Of a stretch of 38,881 nt of DNA, positions 32,754 through 38,881 are shown one piece after another (the stretch's first letter is position 1; each line of letters opens with the position of its first letter). Below the pieces are notes generated by a model. It was not told the origin of the DNA and did no database searches. It saw only the letters and a program-made list of their open reading frames with translations. Position numbers and translations under genes: made by a program. The DNA comes from Methylococcaceae bacterium TMED69 (lineage in GTDB: Bacteria; Pseudomonadota; Gammaproteobacteria; Ga0077536), in contig NHDW01000003.1 in NCBI GenBank assembly GCA_002170535.1, positions 87,593-126,473 of the forward strand. Reading direction: 5' to 3'.

Positions 32754-34295
32754 TTAAATACCATATAAGCGATTAATTTTGCTTTTGTTCATTCCCAGTA
32801 CGAAAGATACGACTAAATAAGTCAAACATCCAATAACTATCAAACAGAAAAGATATAAGAAACGAAGCCAAAAAGCGACTTCCAGATTAAAAGTCGTTTT
32901 GGGTATACACCAAACTAAAATAAATAACATGATAACCGAGGCAATTAATATTCTCAAACAATTAAAAATCCCCTCCCTACTAAACTTTTCCTCTGAAATC
33001 TTGAGGCAAATAAAGAGCATAGATACATTAAACCAGGCTGCGATGGAAGTTGCCAACGCCAATCCTGTGTGGCCAAAATATTGCATTAGCAATACGTTCA
33101 AAATTGTATTGATAATGAGCGCACATACCGCAATCTTGACAGGGGTGACCATATCTTTTTTTGCAAAATAAGCTGTTACTAAAACCTTAATTAGTATGTA
33201 AGCTGGTAGGCCCAAGGCATACCCACGTAAACTCTTTGTACACTGTTGAACATCGTAGGCAGTCATCTCACCGTAATGAAACAACGATATAATTATTGGC
33301 TCAGCCAAAAGAATAATACCACTCGCCGAAGGGATGCCCAAAAATAGCGCCCAATTGATTGAATGCCTAATAGCATTATTAAATTTTTTAAATTCAGATT
33401 TAATAGCAAATTTGGATAAACTTGGTAATATGGCTGTCGCTAGAGCTATTCCGAAAACACCAAGTGGTAACTCAATTATTCGATCAGAGTAATAAAGCCA
33501 GCTTATGCTACCGGCTACCAAAAAAGACGCAATGATTGAATCTATTAAAATATTCAATTGTGCAACTGAACCTCCTATAATTCCTGGTACCATTAATTTA
33601 AAGACTTTTTTTACACCCTCGTGTTTAAATCCAAGATTAAGATTAAAACGAAAACCTAGTTTTCGTACGCTTAAATACTGTAACGTAAGTTGTAATCCGC
33701 CTCCTATGAAAACTCCAATCGCCAAACTATATATGGGCACCGAAATAAGTGGGCTTAAAAAAATTGCTGCCGCGATTATTGATAAATTTAATAAAGCAGG
33801 TGTGAAAGCAGCAACAGCAAATTTACCGAAAACATTAAGAACACTTGCCAAAAGTGCTGTCAGGGAAATAAAAATAAGATATGGAAAAGTAATTTTTAAT
33901 AATTCAACCGACAAAAAATATCTGTCGGAGTCACGCTCAAAACCAGGAGCAAAAATCATTATGACGAAAGGAGAAATTAGTATTCCTATAGTTACTACCA
34001 CACCTAAAACAGTGGCCAAAGCCCCCAATTGTGCGTTAAGGAACTTGCTCAAACTTTTTCGGTCATGTTTTTCTTTATACTCGGTTAAAACCGGTACAAA
34101 TGCGTTTGAAAATGCGCCCTCTGCAAAAAACCTACGGAATAAGTTTGGTATTTTGAACGAAATGAAAAAAGCATCAGTAGAAATGCTAGCTCCGAATAGA
34201 CGAGCAATCAACATATCCCTGATATATCCCAGTAATCGAGAAAGAAGGGTCATTTTCCCGATTATCGTTGTTGATCGTAATATTTGTTTAAACAC
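32754..34295 (-). CDS. murJ: Lipid II flippase MurJ
   Basis: A 513-residue MOP-superfamily membrane protein with about 14 helices. The N-terminus has MTLLSRLLGYIRDMLIARLFGAS and RRFFAEGAFSNAFVPVLTEY, both diagnostic for MurJ (MviN). It flips lipid II for peptidoglycan synthesis. The start is GTG at 34293-34295 with an AAGG site upstream. It is divergent from rpsT and leads the run murJ, ribF, lspA, ispH. Confidence 0.97.
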   Translation of the reverse strand: MFKQILRSTTIIGKMTLLSRLLGYIRDMLIARLFGASISTDAFFISFKIPNLFRRFFAEGAFSNAFVPVLTEYKEKHDRKSLSKFLNAQLGALATVLGVVVTIGILISPFVIMIFAPGFERDSDRYFLSVELLKITFPYLIFISLTALLASVLNVFGKFAVAAFTPALLNLSIIAAAIFLSPLISVPIYSLAIGVFIGGGLQLTLQYLSVRKLGFRFNLNLGFKHEGVKKVFKLMVPGIIGGSVAQLNILIDSIIASFLVAGSISWLYYSDRIIELPLGVFGIALATAILPSLSKFAIKSEFKKFNNAIRHSINWALFLGIPSASGIILLAEPIIISLFHYGEMTAYDVQQCTKSLRGYALGLPAYILIKVLVTAYFAKKDMVTPVKIAVCALIINTILNVLLMQYFGHTGLALATSIAAWFNVSMLFICLKISEEKFSREGIFNCLRILIASVIMLFILVWCIPKTTFNLEVAFWLRFLYLFCLIVIGCLTYLVVSFVLGMNKSKINRLYGI

Positions 34296-34394
34296 AATTT
34301 CGAAGCCTTAAACATTTAAAATTCCCTCGTATTAAAGTAAACTAAAGAACTTTTATTAACAACTCAATCAACTAAGACAGTTAATATAATTTTT

Positions 34395-34400
34395 AAGGAG
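34395..34400 (+). promoter_or_regulatory. Ribosome site of rpsT, deciding a TTG start
   Basis: AAGGAG is placed six bases before TTG 34407-34409. It fixes the rare start codon, since the next codons ANSNQSRKRARQAE already match the S20 N-terminus. E. coli rpsT also starts with UUG, which is part of its autogenous control. Confidence 0.8.
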
Positions 34401-34406
34401 TAATAA

Positions 34407-34673
34407 TTGGCCAATTCAAACCAATCAAGAAAACGAGCTAGACAAGCCGAAAGTCGCAGAAAACATAATGCAGGTAGAAGGTCTCTACTTCGAACCAGTA
34501 TAAAGAACGTTTTAAAAGCTATCTCCTCTGGAGAAAAGGAAGACGCAACCTCAGCATTACAAACGGCGATGCCAATAGTAGATAAGATGGCTGGAAAGAA
34601 AATTATTCATAAGAATAAAGCAGCACGGATAAAAAGTAGGCTTGTTAGAAAAATAAAACTTATTTCTGCTTAA
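34407..34673 (+). CDS. rpsT: Small ribosomal subunit protein bS20
   Basis: An 88-residue S20 of normal size, with a basic N-terminus (ANSNQSRKRARQAESRRKHN) and the long helical C-terminal half ending in KNKAARIKSRLVRKIK. It binds 16S rRNA early in 30S assembly. The start codon is TTG, as in E. coli, where it allows feedback control. It stands alone, divergent from murJ and convergent with proB, with six bases between. Confidence 0.98.
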   Translation: MANSNQSRKRARQAESRRKHNAGRRSLLRTSIKNVLKAISSGEKEDATSALQTAMPIVDKMAGKKIIHKNKAARIKSRLVRKIKLISA

Positions 34674-34679
34674 TTAAAG

Positions 34680-35816
34680 TTAAGTAAGCACGAGGTTATC
34701 CCTGTGTATAACCTCCGGTTCTCTTGAAAATCCTAATATATCTTCTATTTCTGAAGAGGAATTCCCAATTATTTGTTCGCATTCCTCGCTAGAGTAGTTG
34801 GAAAAACCAGTCGCAATTTTCGCTAGATTTTTATTTAATACTTCGATTAGGTCGCCTCTCTCAAAATTACCACGGATATTTCTAATTCCAACCGGTAAGA
34901 TACTTCCTCCTCTGTTAAGCAAAGCGACACAAGCTCCATCATCTAAAACTATTGACCCCTTTATACTCGATAGACCGCCTAACCATTGTTTTCTTGCTGT
35001 TATCTTTTCTGAATCTGAGAATAATAAAGTACCGACATTACAACCCACAGAGAGGTCCAACAAAATATCATTTTTAAGGCCAGATGTAATAATAGTAGAT
35101 GTGGCAGACCTAGATGCTAGCCTTGCAGCTTCAATCTTCGTTATCATTCCACCTCTACCCCAACTACCTCCCCCTCCCGCAAAACTATCCAACTGACACG
35201 AGTCAACTTCAGATTCTTGGACTAATCTTGCTTTAGAATCTTTCCTGGGATCTTCAGTCATCAAGCCATCCTGATCAGTCAAAACCACTAGTAAATCAGC
35301 TTCAATTAGATTGCAAACTAGCGCTGCCAATTTATCATTGTCACCTAGGGTTAATTCAGATGTAGCCACCGTATCATTTTCATTAATTATTGGAGTGACG
35401 GGAAAGTCTAAAAGAGTCATTAAAGTACTCTTCGCATTTAAATAACGAGCCCTATCTGCAAAATCATCATGGGTTAATAGCAACTGCGCAGCCTTAACCC
35501 CATATCTTAGAAAGGATTGAAACCAAGCTTGGGATAACCCGATTTGACCAACGGCAGCTGCGGCCTGAAGCATATTTAATTCTACCGGCCTACCTTTCCA
35601 ACCTAAATTTGAAGCTCCTTCGGCAACAGAGCCAGAAGAAACGACAACTATCTGCTGCTTACGTGAGACTAACTGAGAAATTTGACTAGCCCAGTCACGA
35701 ATGAGTTTATTATTTAGACCTAAACCATTTTTAGTAACCAAAGAACTTCCTATCTTAACCACCCATCGCTTAGAACAACCTAGCTCCTTTCTTAATTGCG
35801 AAATATTATGATTCAT
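34680..35816 (-). CDS. proB: Glutamate 5-kinase
   Basis: A 378-residue two-domain enzyme for the first step of proline synthesis. The amino acid kinase domain has WVVKIGSSLVTKNG, VVSSGSVAEGASNLGW, LLTHDDFADRARYLNAK, PIINENDTVA and LTDQDGLMTEDPR. The C-terminal PUA domain includes ALLNRGGSILPVGI. GRGGMITKIEAARLA closes the active site. It overlaps the obgE end by 11 bases. proA is not in the window. Confidence 0.97.
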   Translation of the reverse strand: MNHNISQLRKELGCSKRWVVKIGSSLVTKNGLGLNNKLIRDWASQISQLVSRKQQIVVVSSGSVAEGASNLGWKGRPVELNMLQAAAAVGQIGLSQAWFQSFLRYGVKAAQLLLTHDDFADRARYLNAKSTLMTLLDFPVTPIINENDTVATSELTLGDNDKLAALVCNLIEADLLVVLTDQDGLMTEDPRKDSKARLVQESEVDSCQLDSFAGGGGSWGRGGMITKIEAARLASRSATSTIITSGLKNDILLDLSVGCNVGTLLFSDSEKITARKQWLGGLSSIKGSIVLDDGACVALLNRGGSILPVGIRNIRGNFERGDLIEVLNKNLAKIATGFSNYSSEECEQIIGNSSSEIEDILGFSREPEVIHRDNLVLT

Positions 35817-36840
35817 GAGCCTCTCGATGTTGTCTATATTCCATCAACCACTCCCAAACCTGATATTTTAATTCTCGAAGGCCAGATTTATTCACACTAC
35901 TTACCACGAAAATAGGCATATTTAATCCAATATTTTTAAAGTGCTTTTTTGCGTTTTCAACATGTTGATCGCTGACTAAGTCTTTTTTATTTAAAACAAT
36001 CCATCTCGGCTTTTTTTCTAACTCGTTTGAAAAATTTGATAGTTCTTGGTTGACTTTAAAATATTGTAAACTTAAATCTTCTGCATTTTGGTCAGCAGCT
36101 AAGTCGATTAAATGAAGCAATAAAGACGTTCGTTCGAGATGCTTTAAAAACTGAGTACCTAGACCAATCCCTTTTGACGCTCCTTCAATTAGACCTGGTA
36201 TATCAGCGACTACGAAACTTGCATCTACATCAATTTTAACAACTCCTAAGCTTGGATAAAGAGTCGTGAAAGGATAATCAGCAATTTTGGGCGTTGCGTC
36301 GGATATCACAGAGATGAGCGAGGATTTGCCAACATTAGGAAGACCTAGCAAACCCACATCAGCTAATAATTTTAATTCAAGCCGCAGCTCTCGACTATCT
36401 CCGGCAGTGCCTTTAGTAAATTTTCTTGGTGCACGATTTGTGCTGGATTTAAACTTTGTATTGCCTAGACCCCTCCGACCGCCCTGCGCAACTAATAGTC
36501 TTTGACCATCGATCATCAGTTCACCAATGAGTTCATCTGTCAAATTATCAAAGGCAAGGGTACCGCATGGAACTACGATATTAAGCGATGAAGCCGAAGC
36601 TCCTGTTCGGTTGTAGCCTGAGCCAGGCGACCCATTTTTTGCCTTGAAACCCCGTTTATGTCGGAAGTCTATCAATGTGTTAACGCGATAATCGGCTACT
36701 AAATACACGTTTCCACCATTGCCGCCATCACCGCCGTTTGGACCACCGAAGGCAATGTACTTTTCTCGCCTGAAACTTAGACAACCGTCTCCTCCTTTTC
36801 CACCCTCCACAAATATTGACGCCTCATCTACGAACTTCAT
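35806..36840 (-). CDS. obgE: GTPase ObgE/CgtA
   Basis: A 344-residue Obg GTPase with the glycine-rich OBG fold (FVDEASIFVEGGKGGDGCLSF, GGPNGGDGGNGG) and a G domain. The P-loop is GLPNVGKSSLI and DIPGLIEGAS gives the DxxG motif. NKKD supplies the base-specificity motif. It acts in 50S assembly and stress control. The order rplU, rpmA, obgE, proB is conserved. It overlaps proB by 11 bases. Confidence 0.98.
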   Translation of the reverse strand: MKFVDEASIFVEGGKGGDGCLSFRREKYIAFGGPNGGDGGNGGNVYLVADYRVNTLIDFRHKRGFKAKNGSPGSGYNRTGASASSLNIVVPCGTLAFDNLTDELIGELMIDGQRLLVAQGGRRGLGNTKFKSSTNRAPRKFTKGTAGDSRELRLELKLLADVGLLGLPNVGKSSLISVISDATPKIADYPFTTLYPSLGVVKIDVDASFVVADIPGLIEGASKGIGLGTQFLKHLERTSLLLHLIDLAADQNAEDLSLQYFKVNQELSNFSNELEKKPRWIVLNKKDLVSDQHVENAKKHFKNIGLNMPIFVVSSVNKSGLRELKYQVWEWLMEYRQHREAHES

Positions 36841-36905
36841 GCTGGCACCTTTTAATTAGTCGAAGATAATTATAAGCGCTTTCGTAAAACCTATATTGAA
36901 GGAAT

Positions 36906-37166
36906 CTAAGACGCCAGTTCGACACTAATTATTTTTTTTCTTTGAGAACCTTTAAACGAAAATGAAACCGTGCCATCTACCAAAGCAAATAATGTATGGT
37001 CTCTACCACAACCTACATTATCACCAGGGTGAAAATGTGTTCCTCTCTGTCTTACCAATATATTGCCCGCTTTTACTTTCTGACTACCGAACCTTTTGAC
37101 ACCCAGCCTCTTAGACTCGGAATCTCTGCCATTTCTGGTGCTTCCTCCAGCTTTCTTGTGTGCCAT
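36906..37166 (-). CDS. rpmA: Large ribosomal subunit protein bL27
   Basis: An 86-residue L27 of normal length, starting [21 protein letters not shown], with [19 protein letters not shown] in the core. It reaches the peptidyl transferase centre with its N-terminus. No cleavable N-terminal extension of the Firmicutes type is present. It begins only one base after rplU ends, so they are co-translated. Confidence 0.99.
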   Translation of the reverse strand: MAHKKAGGSTRNGRDSESKRLGVKRFGSQKVKAGNILVRQRGTHFHPGDNVGCGRDHTLFALVDGTVSFSFKGSQRKKIISVELAS

Positions 37167-37167
37167 A

Positions 37168-37482
37168 TTATTTATCCTTTATTTTTAAGATCTCAACTCT
37201 AGTATAGTTTTGACGATGCCCTTGCTTTTTTTTGTAGTGCTTTCGTCTTTTAAATTTAATTATAGTAACTTTTTCGCCCCTATATTGTTCTATTATTTTA
37301 CCGTCTACACTTGCACCCTCTATATGGGGTTTCCCGATCACATTGCTATTTTCCGCAATTATGGCTAATACCTTGTCGAAAATAATTTTGTCTCCGACAT
37401 TTAAATTAAGCTTTTCTACGTTTATTTTCGATCCCTTCCCGACCTTAAATTGCTTGCCACCAGAAGATATTATCGCTTGCAT
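37168..37482 (-). CDS. rplU: Large ribosomal subunit protein bL21
   Basis: A 104-residue L21: [18 protein letters not shown] at the N-terminus, and [21 protein letters not shown] near the C-terminus, the rRNA-binding signature. It is the first gene of the rplU-rpmA-obgE-proB run. An AAGGAAG site lies just before the ATG. It is divergent from ispB across 219 very AT-rich bases. Confidence 0.99.
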   Translation of the reverse strand: MQAIISSGGKQFKVGKGSKINVEKLNLNVGDKIIFDKVLAIIAENSNVIGKPHIEGASVDGKIIEQYRGEKVTIIKFKRRKHYKKKQGHRQNYTRVEILKIKDK

Positions 37483-37600
37483 AAGGACTTCCTTTTAATA
37501 AAAATCAAAAATAAAATTAGTTGAACATTAATCATCACTTATAACGTACAATAATATATTATCATATTAATATTGATGAATTAAGACACCAGATTTTACA

Positions 37601-37606
37601 TATAAT
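37601..37606 (+). promoter_or_regulatory. Candidate -10 element upstream of ispB
   Basis: A consensus TATAAT lies about 95 bases before the ispB start in the divergent rplU/ispB gap. No good -35 is found at 16-18 bases. The rest of the gap is AT-rich with imperfect TTTAATTA-type repeats and holds no gene. Confidence 0.3.
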
Positions 37607-37701
37607 CACTTAACTACACAATAATTTAGTTATTTAATTAAACCAATTTAATTATTTATTTAACCAAATAAACCATTAAAATTAAAAGGAAGTACACAGA
37701 A

Positions 37702-38694
37702 GTGATGCGAGCTGAGCAAAAAAAAGCTTTCGCACCAGAATTTGAGAGTGATGTGCTCAATGAAATGTCCTTGGTTGATGAAATCATCACCGAGAATATC
37801 GATGACAAAATTCCTTTGGTGATGGACTTATCGAGATATATTTTAGAGGGTGGAAGGAAGCGAATTAGGCCTCTTTTGGTACTCCTTACGGCTAGAGCTA
37901 TGGGTTACTCAGGCCAAATTCATCAAAAACTTGCTGCTGTTTTAGAAATGATACATACTGCTACGCTTTTGCACGATGACGTAGTTGATAATTCAAAGAT
38001 GCGTCGCGGCAAGGCTTCAGCAAATATAGTTTGGGGAAACGAAGCCAGTGTCCTTGTAGGCGATTACTTATATTCCAGAGCTTTTCAATTAATGGTCGAT
38101 ATTAGAAATCATCGAATCCTCGAAATAATGGCTGACACTACAAATACCCTTGCTGTAGGGGAAGTTATGCAACTAGTTAACAAAAACAACTGTTCGGTAA
38201 CCGAAGAATTATATTTTCGAACGATTGATAATAAAACTGGTAAGTTATTTGAGACCGCTGCGGCCCTAGGCGGTGTTTCAGCAGATTGCACGCTAATACA
38301 GGAAAAAATCTTGAAAAAATTTGGTCGGCACCTTGGACTATGCTTCCAATTAGTTGATGACGCACTAGATTATTCATCCTCCCAAAATCAACTTGGAAAA
38401 AACATAGGCGATGACCTTACAGAAGGAAAACCAACCCTCCCTCTAATGTATGCAATGTGGAATGGTAAAGAAAATGAGCGATTCTTGATAAAAAATGCAA
38501 TAGAAGAAGGAAAAGCCAAATACTTTGATGAAATAATCCAGGCGGTAAAAACTTCAGGAGGAATCCAATACACCCTTAAACAAGCGAAGAAACAGATGCT
38601 TGAAGCTCAAAAGTGTCTAAATGAACTTCCTGAGAGCATTTACCGAAACGATCTAGAGTTCTTGCTCAAATTTGCATTATCGAGAAAGCATTAA
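37702..38694 (+). CDS. ispB: Octaprenyl/polyprenyl diphosphate synthase
   Basis: A 330-residue trans-polyprenyl diphosphate synthase making the ubiquinone side chain. The first aspartate-rich motif is DDVVD (92-96), preceded by GGRKRIRPLL (50-59), and the second is DDALD (219-223). The start is GTG at 37702 or ATG at 37705. AAGGA (37686-37690) is slightly far from both and fits GTG better. It stands next to tRNA-Pro, nine bases downstream, as in Pseudomonas, and is divergent from rplU. Confidence 0.96.
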   Translation: MMRAEQKKAFAPEFESDVLNEMSLVDEIITENIDDKIPLVMDLSRYILEGGRKRIRPLLVLLTARAMGYSGQIHQKLAAVLEMIHTATLLHDDVVDNSKMRRGKASANIVWGNEASVLVGDYLYSRAFQLMVDIRNHRILEIMADTTNTLAVGEVMQLVNKNNCSVTEELYFRTIDNKTGKLFETAAALGGVSADCTLIQEKILKKFGRHLGLCFQLVDDALDYSSSQNQLGKNIGDDLTEGKPTLPLMYAMWNGKENERFLIKNAIEEGKAKYFDEIIQAVKTSGGIQYTLKQAKKQMLEAQKCLNELPESIYRNDLEFLLKFALSRKH

Positions 38695-38703
38695 GTTAAA
38701 TAT

Positions 38704-38780
38704 CGGGGTGTAGCTCAGCTTGGTAGAGCACTGTCTTCGGGAGGCAGGGGTCGTAGGTTCAAATCCTGTCACCCCGACCA
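38704..38780 (+). tRNA. tRNA-Pro(CGG)
   Basis: A 77-base tRNA. The acceptor helix is CGGGGTG (38704-38710) with CACCCCG (38770-38776), discriminator A, and CCA encoded at 38778-38780. The D-arm has GCTCAG and the T-arm GGTTCAAATCC. The anticodon stem CTGTC/GGCAG region encloses a TTCGGGA loop, giving anticodon CGG for CCG proline codons. It probably shares a transcript with ispB. Confidence 0.97.
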
Positions 38781-38848
38781 TAGTCCATTAATTGAAAACC
38801 TATAAATGTAATAGAAAAGAGGATAGTTAGGGTATGAAAGCAATTGTT

Positions 38849-38878
38849 TTGGAAACAAACCATGATTGCTAGTATACT
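38849..38878 (+). promoter_or_regulatory. Candidate sigma70 promoter at the window end
   Basis: TTGGAA at 38849-38854 and TATACT at 38873-38878 are spaced 18 bases apart, just before the window stops. A gene starting beyond base 38881 may use it. No gene is seen between the tRNA and this point. Confidence 0.4.
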
Positions 38879-38881
38879 TTA

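Noticed and set aside
33505-34311. 268-codon plus-strand open frame opposite murJ
   Set aside because: Antisense to a full-length MurJ with clear motifs; the composition is that of a shadow frame.
34385-34390. TATAAT just before rpsT as its -10 element
   Set aside because: It would place transcription start inside the ribosome site, and no -35 is present.
38834-38872. Short frame after tRNA-Pro beginning MKAIVLE, like an alcohol dehydrogenase start
   Set aside because: It ends at a stop after 12 codons and contains a better promoter candidate.

Overview
The window is AT-rich, densely packed bacterial chromosome with no phage, transposase, integrase or CRISPR. The right end is a recognisable gammaproteobacterial housekeeping block: ispH, lspA, ribF, murJ, rpsT, proB, obgE, rpmA, rplU, ispB, then tRNA-Pro. 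This order matches the one in Pseudomonas and its relatives, except that ileS and the fkpB-type gene are missing between ribF and ispH. Photolyases, arsenosugar genes, peripheral catabolic enzymes and low GC together suggest an uncultivated surface-water marine gammaproteobacterium. Genus-level placement is not possible from this sequence alone.

Layout. 1-9649 is an accessory metabolic region. It has a gene cut by the window edge, then a MaoC hydratase/LLM oxidoreductase pair divergent from a Baeyer-Villiger monooxygenase. Next come a small lipoprotein, a secreted GlcG/HbpS protein, and a minus-strand run of CoA-transferase, D-aminoacylase-type amidohydrolase, formate-tetrahydrofolate ligase and DUF1330. 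At 9650-11132 a SAM-II riboswitch precedes an O-acetylhomoserine sulfhydrylase gene. 11129-16955 is a light/DNA-repair island: YtoQ, DUF3429, CPD photolyase and DUF2256, an FeS-BCP homologue that has lost most of its cluster cysteines, and a third, non-canonical photolyase/cryptochrome. It is bounded by tRNA-Ser(GGA).

17142-21002 is one minus-strand run in which purK and purE lead directly into three arsenosugar biosynthesis genes (arsS and two glycosyltransferases). 21193-26235 holds folE, yidD, cysS, hisI, gloB and a Bacteroidota-type dihydroorotase. 26237-30167 holds a conserved unknown protein, a small secreted protein that seems to start at ATT, an HSL-type esterase, a PD-(D/E)XK nuclease and a DMT transporter. 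The housekeeping block follows.

The most interesting points are: the SAM-II riboswitch with a readable mutually exclusive switch (a 10-bp aptamer/anti-SD pairing against anti-SD/SD); three different photolyase-family proteins side by side, two lacking hallmark residues; arsenosugar genes embedded behind purKE; HisI with a zinc-ligand cysteine changed to aspartate; an ATT-initiated secreted protein; and the missing ileS.
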